A DNA stretch of 63,092 nucleotides from Streptomyces sp. NRRL S-31 (GTDB taxonomy: Bacteria; Actinomycetota; Actinomycetes; Streptomycetales; Streptomycetaceae), in the NCBI RefSeq assembly GCF_000718775.1, contig NZ_JOCB01000041.1:1-63092 (forward strand). Direction: 5' to 3'. Shown here one piece after another: positions 20,422-29,049 of the stretch. A program made the translations under genes and the position numbers. The notes under the pieces are model-generated. The model saw nothing but the letters and a program-made list of their open reading frames with translations. It did not search any database and was not told the origin of the DNA. The first letter of the stretch is position 1, and each line of letters opens with the position of its first letter.

Positions 20422-21593
20422 GCGTAGTACGCGGCGTTCGGGTACGAGGCGACGAGGCTGGCCACCGACCTGTTGTAGGTGTTGGTCGAGTGGTAGCTCA
20501 CGTACGGCACGCCCCGGCTGTCACGGCTGGTGACGATCATCGAGTGGTCCTTGGACCCGTCCCGGTTGAAGTCCATCTGGAGCACGTCGCCGAGGTCCAG
20601 CTGGTAGACGTTGGCCAGGCTGGTGACGCGCTTGGAGGACAGGGCGAACCAGGAGAACTCGTTGACGCCGACGAACGAGTCGGACTGGATCTCGTTGTTG
20701 CCGAACCACTTGTGGAAGTCGTACGTGTAACCCGGTACGTGCTTCCAGCCGCCGGCCTTCAGCGCCTGGCTGACGAAGTTGGTGCAGTCGCCGCCGGACC
20801 CGTGACCGCTGTAGTCAGGGTAGTCCGGGTTGTACTTGTTCCAGTACTTCTGCGCGTACGCGACCATGGCCTTGTAGTCGTAGCCGGTCGCCGAGAAGTT
20901 CTTCGGGGCGGCCGGTGCGGGCCGGGTGGTGGCCGCGCGGGCCGCCGACGGCGGGCCGTCGTCCTCGGCGGCGGTCTTGGCGCCGGAGACGTCGGGCTTG
21001 GCGACCTGGTTCACCGCGAGGTAGCCCTGATCGGTGTCCTTGATGCCGGTGAGCTGCCAGTTGCCCTGCCGGTCGGCCGTGAAGGACAGCTCGTGGTGGG
21101 CCTGGAAGCCGGTGGACCGCGGACCGCCCGCCGTGGTCCCGGCGGCGTAGGTCAGCGTGGTGTCCTCGGTGACGGCCACCTTGGCGTGCCGGCCCTTGAC
21201 CCGGGTGGCGTCCAGCGTGACCTTGGTGCTGCCCGCGCGGTACTTCTCGCCCAGGCCGGCCAGGCGGCCACGGCGGTCGCGCAGCTCGTCCAGCGCCGAC
21301 TTCTGCTCCCGCGTCTGCCCGCCGGACAGGCGCACGGAGCCGGAGAAGCCGGACGTGTGCCGGGTCTCGGCCTTCCCCGCGCCCTGCACCAGGGCCTGGG
21401 TGCGGTCGGTGAAGACCGCGTCGGCCAGCTTCTGGAAGGTCGCCTTGGTGGCCGCGTCCACCGTCGGGTCGTCGGTCACCGCCGCACCCGCGCTCCAGTT
21501 GGGCACCAGGGCCACGCCGGCGACCACCGAGGCGGCCGCGGCGGTCACTATGGCCGTACGACGCCGCCCACGGCTCAGTCTTCTAGATCTCAA
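20409..21593 (-). CDS. Secreted Amidase_6-type protein (CHAP/NlpC-like fold)
   Basis: The product has 394 residues. It has a long twin-Arg-like basic N-terminus and a signal segment (residues 13-37). A middle region of about 200 residues is beta-rich and unassigned. The C-terminal domain begins YDYKAMVAYAQKYWNKYNP, then GGDCTNFVSQALKAGGW (catalytic Cys) and SKDHSMIVT with a later YHSTNTYNRS (catalytic His region), the pattern of Amidase_6. It probably cleaves peptide or cell-wall bonds outside the cell. The start is TTG at 21593, 7 bases after AGAGGGGA. Confidence 0.83.
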   Translation of the reverse strand: MRSRRLSRGRRRTAIVTAAAASVVAGVALVPNWSAGAAVTDDPTVDAATKATFQKLADAVFTDRTQALVQGAGKAETRHTSGFSGSVRLSGGQTREQKSALDELRDRRGRLAGLGEKYRAGSTKVTLDATRVKGRHAKVAVTEDTTLTYAAGTTAGGPRSTGFQAHHELSFTADRQGNWQLTGIKDTDQGYLAVNQVAKPDVSGAKTAAEDDGPPSAARAATTRPAPAAPKNFSATGYDYKAMVAYAQKYWNKYNPDYPDYSGHGSGGDCTNFVSQALKAGGWKHVPGYTYDFHKWFGNNEIQSDSFVGVNEFSWFALSSKRVTSLANVYQLDLGDVLQMDFNRDGSKDHSMIVTSRDSRGVPYVSYHSTNTYNRSVASLVASYPNAAYYAYRT

Positions 21594-21702
21594 TGATGTT
21601 CCCCTCTACGCCGGTACACCTACCGGGCGATGGGCATCTTCGCACGACCGGTGCGCCGATTGTGAAGGGGGTTGCACAAGTGGAACCGGCCTTACTGACC
21701 TG

Positions 21703-23001
21703 TTACTTGACGACCGCCGACCAGTCCGGCGACTGGGCCGGGTCGAGGCTGCGCAGGGCGGCCAGGGTCTGCGGCTTCTGCGCGTCGAGCCAGTCGGCCA
21801 GCTCCCTGAAGGACACGCACTTGACGCCCTTCTTGGTGCAGACGTTCTTGACCACCTGGTCGATGGACTTCATGTAGATGCCGCCGTTCCAGTCCTCGAA
21901 GTGGTTGCCGATGAACAGCGGTGCGCGGCTGCCGTAGTACACCCGGTTGAAGCCGGCCATGTACGAGTCGACGGTCTGCTGCTCCCACTCGGGGAACTTG
22001 GCGGGGTCGCCCTGGGTCTCGCCCTCGGACTGGTTGTAGAGGAAGTTGAAGTCCATGGACAGGCCCTGGTACTTGCCGCTCTCGTACGGCAGCATCTGGA
22101 GCGGGAAGTCCCATATGCCGTTCTTCTTCGACGGCCATATCTGGAAGTCGCCGGGCGAACTGGCGTCGTAGCGCCAGCCGTAGTCCTTGATGGCCTTCAG
22201 CAGGTTCGGCTGGCCCTCCAGACAGGGCGCCCGGCCGCCGGCGACCTCCTTCTTGAAGTCGAAGGGCAGCGGGGGCACGTCCTTGAAGCCGGTGTTGGTC
22301 TTCCAGTGCTCCACGAAGGAGAAGAACTGGTCGATCTCGCTCTTCCACTCCCGCACGCTCCAGTCGCCGCCGCCCTTGGCGCCGCAGAAGTGCCCGTTGA
22401 AGTGGGTGCCGATCTCGTTGCCGTCCTGGTACGCCTTGCCCAGCTGCTCCACCGTGGTGCGGATGTGGTCGTCGGTGGCGTAGTCGATCGCGGCGTCGCC
22501 CGGGGAGTGCATCGGGCCGTGGTACTGCGCCTTCTTGCTCTTCGGCAGCAGATAGATGCCGGTGAGGAAGAAGGTCATGTGGGCGTCGTACTCCTTGGCC
22601 AGCTCCCGGTAGTGCGAGAACAGGTGGTCGCTGCCCTCCAGCGCGCCGTCCCAGGAGAACACCACGAACTGGGGGGGCTTCTCCCCCGGCTTGAGCGGCT
22701 TCGCCGCCAACTGCCCCTGCTGCGGACCGGTGTAGGAGGTGGAGCCGTCGCCGAGGATCCTGGTCCTGCCGTCCCACTGCGGGCTCTGGCCGGTCCTCGG
22801 CGCGGCGCTGGACTTCCCGTCGGCCGAGGCGGCCGGGGTGCTGCCGCCGCCGTCCGTGCCGGACAGCGCCAGGAACCCGGCCACCAGCGAGGCGACGACG
22901 AGGAACGCGGCCAGCGTCAGGACCTGTGGCCGGGTGGCGCGGGGCACACTGCGGCGACGGGGGGCTCGACGGCGGCCTGACGACGACACTTTGCGGGGCA
23001 T
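21703..23001 (-). CDS. Secreted polysaccharide-deacetylase-like protein
   Basis: The product has 432 residues. A basic N-terminus precedes one membrane/signal segment (residues 26-46), then a Ser/Ala linker. The catalytic-type domain has FVVFSWDGALEG (metal Asp), THFNGHFCG (the H-x3-H metal pair), and later RYDASSPGDF. This is the NodB-like carbohydrate esterase fold, though divergent, so activity on peptidoglycan or another glycan is inferred. The ATG at 23001 has CAGAAT 9 bases before it and no clear ribosome site. It follows the PBP gene by 43 bases on the same strand. Confidence 0.75.
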   Translation of the reverse strand: MPRKVSSSGRRRAPRRRSVPRATRPQVLTLAAFLVVASLVAGFLALSGTDGGGSTPAASADGKSSAAPRTGQSPQWDGRTRILGDGSTSYTGPQQGQLAAKPLKPGEKPPQFVVFSWDGALEGSDHLFSHYRELAKEYDAHMTFFLTGIYLLPKSKKAQYHGPMHSPGDAAIDYATDDHIRTTVEQLGKAYQDGNEIGTHFNGHFCGAKGGGDWSVREWKSEIDQFFSFVEHWKTNTGFKDVPPLPFDFKKEVAGGRAPCLEGQPNLLKAIKDYGWRYDASSPGDFQIWPSKKNGIWDFPLQMLPYESGKYQGLSMDFNFLYNQSEGETQGDPAKFPEWEQQTVDSYMAGFNRVYYGSRAPLFIGNHFEDWNGGIYMKSIDQVVKNVCTKKGVKCVSFRELADWLDAQKPQTLAALRSLDPAQSPDWSAVVK

Positions 23002-23044
23002 GCGCGGCTCATTCTGCGGGAGGGAGGGGGAGACGGGTCACGGC

Positions 23045-25273
23045 TCAGCCGAGACCCGTCGCGGCCGACCAGAGGGCATACGGGACGCTGTGGGCGGGGG
23101 TACCGGCCAGCCCCTTGAGCGGCAGCGGCTCCAGGGACTCGGCCAGGTCGATCCGGTAGACGACGATCGCGGTGGAGACGGAGTCGGCCGTGCCGACGTA
23201 CCAGGCGGCGGTGTCCTTGTCGGTGGTGCCGGCCTTCCCGGACACCCCGGCCCGGCCGGCCGCCGCCTCCGGGTGGGCGGTGCGGAAGGAGTCGGTGAGC
23301 GCCTGGGTGACCTCCTCGGCCACCTTGGCGCCGACCGCGCGCCGGGGGTGCGGGGTGGCCAGGGCGATCGGGGAGCCGTTGCGGGTGATCCGGCGCACCG
23401 AGTACGGCTCGGTGTGCGTGCCGCCGGCGGCGAAGGTGGCGTAGCCGCCGGCCATCCGGATCGCGCTGGGCGTGGAGGTGCCCAGCGACAGGGCGGGCAC
23501 CTGGGGGCCCATGCTGGAGGGGAGCAGCCCGGACGCCTCGGCGGTCTGGCGCACCTTGTCCAGGCCGGCGTCCATGCCGAGCTGCATGAACGGCGTGTCC
23601 ACCGACTTGGCGAGCGCCTCGCGCAGGGTGATGTCCCCGTACGACTTGCGGCCGGCGTTGTGCGCGGCGACCTTCTTGCCGCTGCGGTCCCAGTACGGCC
23701 CCTCGGGCGTGGTGACGGGCACGCCGTCGTCGCCGTCGTAGACGCTGTCCGGGGTGACGGGGGTGGCGGGCCCGCCGCGCGTCTTGTGCACCCCGTGCTC
23801 GAGGCCGGCGGCGTAGACGAACGGGGTGAACGCGGTGCCGGCCGGGACGGTGGTGGCGTTGGACTCGTTGTAGCCCTGCTTGCGGTGGTCCGGGCCGCCG
23901 TAGACGGCGAGGACCCTGCCGTCCGCGGCCGCCGAGGCGGCACCGTAGTGGCCGTTCTCGGCCGCCTCCGGGGTGTCCGCCCGGGCCTTCGCGCGGGCCT
24001 TGGTGACGGCGTCGGTGAGCGCCCGCTCCCGCTTGCGGTCGAAGGTCGTGTAGATCTGGTAGCCGCCCAGGTCGAACTGCTTGTCCGTCAGGTGCCCGGC
24101 CTTCTTGGCGTACTGCGACGCCAGCTCCACCAGGTAGTCGCTCTGGGCGCCGGTGTTATACAGCGGGTTGCTCTTCAGCGGCTCGGGGAAGCTGCCGTAC
24201 TCGGCCCGCTCCCGCGGCGTCAGCTTGCCGATCTTGACCATGCGGTCCAGGATCCAGGACCAGCGCTCCACGGCCCGGGCGTGGTTGGCCTTGCCGAGCG
24301 TGGGGTCGTAGAGGCCGGCGCCCTTGAGCAGCGAGGCGAGCATGGCCGCCTCGGAGACGTTGAGCTCGCCGACGTCCTTGCCGTAGTAGGCCTGGGCGGC
24401 GCGCTGGATGCCGTAGCTGCCGCGGCCGAACCAGCTGGTGTTGAGGTAGCCCTCCAGGATCTGGTCCTTGCTCATCCTGTTGTCGAGCTTGAGGGAGATC
24501 ATCGCCTCGGTGAATTTGCGGCTGACCGTCTGGTTCTGGGTCAGGTAGACGTTTTTCACGTACTGCTGGGTAATCGTCGATCCGCCCTCGGTGTCCCCCT
24601 GCCCCAGGGTGCGGAAGACCGCCCGGGTGATGCCTTTGGCGGATATGCCCGGGTCCGAGTAGAAACTCTCGTTCTCCGCCGCGAGCACGGCCCAGCGTAC
24701 GTCCTTGGGTATGTCCTTCAGCGGCATCGCCTGTCGCTGCACCCAGCCGGTGCGCGCCATCGGCGTGCCGTCGGACCAGAAGTAGACGTTGTCCTGCTGG
24801 GTCGCGTACGAGTTCAGGTTGCTCGGGATGTCCGTCACCGCGTACGCGGTGACGAGGAACGCCCCGAGCAGGCCGCAGGAGGTCAGGACGGCGCCGATCC
24901 ACTGGCGCCAGGACGGCATCCAGCGGCGCCAGCCGGTGCGGCCGGGGCGCGGGTAGACGGGCTTCAGACGGCGCGCGTAGGGGGCCAGGCGGCGTGCGTA
25001 CGGGGCCAGTTGGCCCAGCACGCGGCCGGCCGTGGCCGCGGTCGCGGCCGTGCCCCGGGACCGCTCACGCCCGGCGGAGCGCGCGCTCCGCCGGCGCTCG
25101 GCCCGGCCGCCGTCCGGCGCGACCGGCTCCGGTGGCGCGGGCAGGCGCAACTGCATGGTCTCGTCCGCCCTGAGAGCGTCGACTCTCAGGTGCAGGGTCT
25201 CGTCGGCGTCCGCCGGCTCCTCGCCGCGGCCACCCCCCATGGGGCCGTCCTCCCCCTGCGACGCATCGGTCAC
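23045..25273 (-). CDS. Class A-type penicillin-binding protein with intact GT51 and degenerate transpeptidase
   Basis: The product has 742 residues. After a charged cytoplasmic tail and one membrane segment (about residues 130-150), the GT51 glycosyltransferase is complete: AAENESFYSDPGI, GGSTITQQYVKNVYL and RKFTEAMISLKLD. The transpeptidase domain keeps its fold but its motifs are altered. The SxxK site reads AGTAFTPF (Thr480 and Thr483 for Ser and Lys), the SxN site reads SVD (557-559), and KTG reads KAGTT. It should polymerise glycan strands but not cross-link. The GTG at 25273 follows GGAGGGA by 9 bases. Confidence 0.87.
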   Translation of the reverse strand: MTDASQGEDGPMGGGRGEEPADADETLHLRVDALRADETMQLRLPAPPEPVAPDGGRAERRRSARSAGRERSRGTAATAATAGRVLGQLAPYARRLAPYARRLKPVYPRPGRTGWRRWMPSWRQWIGAVLTSCGLLGAFLVTAYAVTDIPSNLNSYATQQDNVYFWSDGTPMARTGWVQRQAMPLKDIPKDVRWAVLAAENESFYSDPGISAKGITRAVFRTLGQGDTEGGSTITQQYVKNVYLTQNQTVSRKFTEAMISLKLDNRMSKDQILEGYLNTSWFGRGSYGIQRAAQAYYGKDVGELNVSEAAMLASLLKGAGLYDPTLGKANHARAVERWSWILDRMVKIGKLTPRERAEYGSFPEPLKSNPLYNTGAQSDYLVELASQYAKKAGHLTDKQFDLGGYQIYTTFDRKRERALTDAVTKARAKARADTPEAAENGHYGAASAAADGRVLAVYGGPDHRKQGYNESNATTVPAGTAFTPFVYAAGLEHGVHKTRGGPATPVTPDSVYDGDDGVPVTTPEGPYWDRSGKKVAAHNAGRKSYGDITLREALAKSVDTPFMQLGMDAGLDKVRQTAEASGLLPSSMGPQVPALSLGTSTPSAIRMAGGYATFAAGGTHTEPYSVRRITRNGSPIALATPHPRRAVGAKVAEEVTQALTDSFRTAHPEAAAGRAGVSGKAGTTDKDTAAWYVGTADSVSTAIVVYRIDLAESLEPLPLKGLAGTPAHSVPYALWSAATGLG

Positions 25274-25438
25274 GCCTGCGTCTCCCTCCGCACTCGGTCT
25301 TGCTCGCGCGGGTGAGCTGAGCATCCTCGCAACGGCGTTCACAAATTATCAGCAACATTTTCGATTGCTCCGCCCGAATGCCGGGAAGAAGCCAACACTC
25401 ATGAAACATTGACCTCCCCCCGGCACACCCGCGACGGC

Positions 25439-25444
25439 TAATCT
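25439..25444 (+). promoter_or_regulatory. -10-like element, probable leaderless promoter
   Basis: TAATCT is followed by 6 bases and the ATG at 25451. Confidence 0.6.
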
Positions 25445-25450
25445 GGGCCC

Positions 25451-25675
25451 ATGCCTCGCTACGAGTACCGCTGCCGGAGCTGCGGCGACACCTTCGAAGT
25501 CAACCGTCCGATGGCGGAGTCCGCCGCCCCGGCCAACTGCCCCGCGGGCCACGACGACACGGTGAAGCTGCTGTCCGCGGTGGCCGTGGGCGGTGTGTCG
25601 AACAGCACCCCGCCGGCCCCGCGGGGCGGCGGGGGCGGGGGCGGGGGCTGCTGCGGCGGGGGCTGCTGCGGTTAG
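25451..25675 (+). CDS. FmdB-type zinc-ribbon protein
   Basis: The product has 74 residues. It begins MPRYEYRCRSCGDTFEV, the FmdB/CxxC_CXXC_SSSS zinc-ribbon start (C-x2-C), with a second half ANCPAGH in place of a full C-x2-C. The C-terminus is a run of eight glycines and the tail CCGGGCCG. Its role is unknown; relatives are called putative regulators. The start is probably leaderless. Its TAG and the TAA of the convergent HAD gene share two bases. Confidence 0.83.
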   Translation: MPRYEYRCRSCGDTFEVNRPMAESAAPANCPAGHDDTVKLLSAVAVGGVSNSTPPAPRGGGGGGGGCCGGGCCG

Positions 25676-26490
25676 TCGCGTCCGGGGTGACGCGCCGCTC
25701 TCAGGAACTCCCTGAGGAGGCGTTCCCCGGCCAGCACGCCCCGCTCCGGCAGCGCGTCGATCCCCGGCGCGCTCCAGCCGGTGTCGGCCAGCTCCCCGTG
25801 GCCGGGGCGCCAGCCGCGGTCCGCGGCCAGCAGCAGATCGGCGTCGAGCAGGGAGTCCCCCGCGGCCAGCGTCAGCTCCGCGCCGGTGCGGCGGGCGACC
25901 TCCCGCACCGCCGCGCCCTTGGTGAGCGGCTTCGGCACGGCGTAGACCTTGCGGCCCTGGAGGGACACCGTCCAGCCCCGGTCCTCCGCCCACACCGCCA
26001 GCTCCTTCACCCAGTCCCCGGGCAGCAGTTCGCGCTCGACCACCAGGTAGGCGAAGAGGTCCTCGGCGACCCGGTGCTTGCGCACCCACACCGGGTCGGC
26101 GGCCCTCAGCAGGTGCTCGCGGACCTCGTCCAGCGGGGCGCACTCGTCGGCGAGCCGCGCCTGCACCCGCGCGTGCCAGCCGGCGTCGGTGACCCCGTCG
26201 ACCAGCAGGTGGCCGCCGTTGGCGCAGATCGCGTACGCCGGGGGCGGGCCGGGCAGGTTGATGCGCTGGTACTGCTTGCGCGTCCGGGTCGTGGTCGGCA
26301 CGAAGACGGCCGCGTCCCCGAGGTCGGTCAGCAGCCCGGCCGCGGTCTCCGTCATGTAGGACAGCGGCCTGGCCTCGTGCACCTCCACGCACAGCAGCCG
26401 GGGTGCCCGCGCGTCCGGCATGGTCAGCGCGAGGGCCGCCGCGGAGTAGATGAGCGTACGGTCGAGGTCGCTCGCCACCAGCACCGGCAT
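25672..26490 (-). CDS. HAD-superfamily phosphatase of the Ter cluster
   Basis: The product has 272 residues. Motif I is VASDLDRTLIYS (D-x-D). Then come VFVPTTTRTRKQYQRI (motif II Thr), the Lys motif PKPLTKGAAVREVARR, and motif IV TLAAGDSLLDADLLL. This is the Cof/sucrose-phosphatase-like type with a C2 cap. Such HADs are regular members of Ter-linked biosynthetic modules and may dephosphorylate their product. The ATG overlaps the stop of the upstream phosphoribosyltransferase gene (ATGA), so the two are coupled. Confidence 0.85.
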   Translation of the reverse strand: MPVLVASDLDRTLIYSAAALALTMPDARAPRLLCVEVHEARPLSYMTETAAGLLTDLGDAAVFVPTTTRTRKQYQRINLPGPPPAYAICANGGHLLVDGVTDAGWHARVQARLADECAPLDEVREHLLRAADPVWVRKHRVAEDLFAYLVVERELLPGDWVKELAVWAEDRGWTVSLQGRKVYAVPKPLTKGAAVREVARRTGAELTLAAGDSLLDADLLLAADRGWRPGHGELADTGWSAPGIDALPERGVLAGERLLREFLRAARHPGRD

Positions 26491-29024
26491 CAGACGTTCA
26501 CCGCCTTGCCGTCCGCGCCGGTGGCGCCCCGGGTGTACCGGGGGTGGATCAGTCCGACGCAGGTGTACGGCAGGTCGGCGACCTCCTCGACCGGCACCCC
26601 GCGCTGCTCCGCGAGCAGGCGGACGTGGTCCAGGTCGGCGCCGGCCCCGGCCCGCGCGAGGATCTTCCACGGCACCCGGCGCAGCAGCACCCGGGTGGTC
26701 TCGCCGACGCCGGGCTTGACCAGGTTCACGTCGTGGATGCCGTACTCCTCGCTGATCCGCTCCACCGCCCGCCAGCCCTCCCAGGTCGGGGCGCGGTCCT
26801 CGGCGAGCAGTTCCTTGACGGCCACCTCGACCGTGCCGGCGACCTCGTCGAAGCGGGCGCAGACGGCGTCCAGGAAGGCCACCGAGACGTCGGCGCCGGC
26901 CAGTTCGCGGTAGAACTTGGCGCCGTGGAAGTCGTCCGGGCCGACCAGGTCCGCGCGCAGCACGGTGCGCGAGATCAGCCCGGAGACCGTCGAGTTGAGG
27001 CAGGCGGAGGGGATGAGGAAGTCCTCGCGGGTGCCGTAGGTGCGCACGCAGGAACCGGGGTCGGCGAGTACGGCGATCTCCGGGTCGAACCCGGTGATGC
27101 CCTCCTCCGCCTCGAACCGGGCCACCGCCTGGGCGAGCTCGCGGGTGATGGCGCCCTTGCCGGTCCAGCCGTCGACGAACACCACGTCCCGGGGGTCGTG
27201 GTGGGCGGCGAGCCAGCGCAGCGCGGTGGCGTCGATACCCCGGCCGCGCACGATCGACACGGCGTAGTGCGGCAGGTCCAGGCCGTGCCGGAACCGTGCC
27301 CAGCGGCGCATCAGGATGCCGACCGGGGTACCGGCGCGGGCCAGCGAGACCAGCACCGGGCGGGACGCCGGGGCCGCCGCGTCCGGGGCGGGCCGGGTGC
27401 GCTCGGCGAGGACGGTCTCGGTCACCACGCCGACGGCCTGGGCGAGCCGGGCCGCCGACTCCTCGAGGGCCGCGTGGAACAGCTCCTGGTACCGCGCGCT
27501 CGGCTGGTACTCCACCGGCAGCGACTCGGCGTAGTGCGCCCCGCCGTGCTGGATGGCCTCCTCCCGCTCCTCGGTCGGCGCCTCCAGGGTGACGTCGGAG
27601 AGGTCCTGGAGCAGCCAGCCCACCTCGTCCGGCGGGTACGAGGAGAACGCGGGGCCGCGGAGGGGCTCGGGCAGCATGGCCGGCCTTTCGGGAGCGCGCG
27701 GGGGCGCGGGAGCGTACGAGGGGACGACCGCGAGCAGGACGTGCGGGGTGTGCGCGGCGAGCGCGGCGAGCAGGCCGCCGGGCGCGTGCAGGGCCGGGGT
27801 GTCGCCGGCGGAGTCGACCACGGCGACGACGGCGTCGAACCCGCCGCCGGCCACGTTGTAGGCGTACCGCTCGCCGGGCCCGTCGGCCGGGTCGTCGTGG
27901 GCGGGGAAGACCAGCCGGGTGCGGATGGCGTACCCGGGGTCGTCGACCGCGAGGACGGGCGACCGGGTGGTGGTGGAGAACCGCACCTCGGCGTCCGTGG
28001 TCCCCTCCAGCTCGCGGGCGAGCCGCAGCGGCGCGTACATCAGCTCCTCGGAGCCGAGCACGAGCACGCGGCGGGCGCCGGCGGGCAGGGCGTCCCGGAT
28101 CCGGCCGGCCAGAGCGGGCAGCGCCGCCTCCAGACGGGCCCGGTGGGCGGGGGTGAAGCCGTGCCGGCCGCCGTCGGGGAGGCCGGGAGGCCAGTGCAGG
28201 TCGACCCGGGTGACGCGTCCCGGCCGCCCATGGGGGGCGTCCGGTCCGGCGGACGGCCGTGCCGGGTGGGCGGGGCCGTCCGCGCCGGTGTCGCCGCCGG
28301 CCGCGGACGTGTACCGCGCGACCAGCTCCTGGCCCTTCTCCAGCACGTCCGGAGGCAGGCGCACGGTGCCGGACGCCGTGGCGACCACGTCGACCCGGGC
28401 CCCGATGTCCGCCGCGAACCGCCGCAGGCGCTCGGTGTCCCCGGGCGCCCGCATGTCGACCAGCGCGACCACCACGTACCGCCGCCGCGGGTACCGCCGG
28501 TGCAGGTCACGGATGGTGTTCAGCACGGTGTTGCCGGTCGAGAACTCGTCGTCGACCAGGACCAGCGGCCCGTCACCGGCCAGCAGTCCGGGGTCCTCGG
28601 GCAGCAGCAGGTGCGACGTGGCGTGGGAGTGCGCCTCCTCGAAGCCGCCCGCGGGGGCGAGGCCGGGCACCGGGCGGCGCGTGGAGTGCAGGTACGGCGC
28701 CCCGCCCAGGCCGTCGGCCACGCAGTGGCCGAGCCCGGTCGCGGTCTCCGCGTAGCCGAGGACGACCGCACCGGCCGCCTCCGCCTCGCCGAGCAGGTCC
28801 CGGACGCGCCGGCCCAGGCGGACGCCGTGGTCGTGGACCACGGCCGGCGACTGCGGGACGTGCTTGCCGAGGACGTTCGAGACCAGCAGGTGGGCCCGCT
28901 TGGGGTTGCGGCGCAGCGCGAGCCCGAGCAGGGCCGGCAGCCCGTCGTCGCCCACGAGTCCGACTCCGAGCCGCTCGGCGACCCAGCTGCCGGACCAGAC
29001 CCCGTCGTTCACTGCGTTGTTCAT
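26490..29024 (-). CDS. Fused phosphoribosyltransferase/TRSP and StiP-like protein
   Basis: The product has 844 residues and two halves. Residues 1 to about 250 are a phosphoribosyltransferase: VLGYAETATGLGHCVADGL, and the PRPP loop PLVLVDDEFSTGNTVLNTI. A TRSP-like domain follows (RVLVLGSEELMYAPLRLA). From about residue 460 a second unit matches StiP/PRTase_1-type proteins: PAFSSYPPDEVGWLLQDLSD, then LVSLARAGTPVGILMRRW, DVVFVDGWTGKGAITRELA, and a C-terminal PELOTA-like region. These domains occur in Ter-system operons and are predicted to make a ribosylated or nucleoside-like molecule. The ATG follows AAGGAACGC. Confidence 0.8.
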   Translation of the reverse strand: MNNAVNDGVWSGSWVAERLGVGLVGDDGLPALLGLALRRNPKRAHLLVSNVLGKHVPQSPAVVHDHGVRLGRRVRDLLGEAEAAGAVVLGYAETATGLGHCVADGLGGAPYLHSTRRPVPGLAPAGGFEEAHSHATSHLLLPEDPGLLAGDGPLVLVDDEFSTGNTVLNTIRDLHRRYPRRRYVVVALVDMRAPGDTERLRRFAADIGARVDVVATASGTVRLPPDVLEKGQELVARYTSAAGGDTGADGPAHPARPSAGPDAPHGRPGRVTRVDLHWPPGLPDGGRHGFTPAHRARLEAALPALAGRIRDALPAGARRVLVLGSEELMYAPLRLARELEGTTDAEVRFSTTTRSPVLAVDDPGYAIRTRLVFPAHDDPADGPGERYAYNVAGGGFDAVVAVVDSAGDTPALHAPGGLLAALAAHTPHVLLAVVPSYAPAPPRAPERPAMLPEPLRGPAFSSYPPDEVGWLLQDLSDVTLEAPTEEREEAIQHGGAHYAESLPVEYQPSARYQELFHAALEESAARLAQAVGVVTETVLAERTRPAPDAAAPASRPVLVSLARAGTPVGILMRRWARFRHGLDLPHYAVSIVRGRGIDATALRWLAAHHDPRDVVFVDGWTGKGAITRELAQAVARFEAEEGITGFDPEIAVLADPGSCVRTYGTREDFLIPSACLNSTVSGLISRTVLRADLVGPDDFHGAKFYRELAGADVSVAFLDAVCARFDEVAGTVEVAVKELLAEDRAPTWEGWRAVERISEEYGIHDVNLVKPGVGETTRVLLRRVPWKILARAGAGADLDHVRLLAEQRGVPVEEVADLPYTCVGLIHPRYTRGATGADGKAVNV

Positions 29025-29049
29025 GCGTTCCTTGGGTGAAGGGGAAGGA

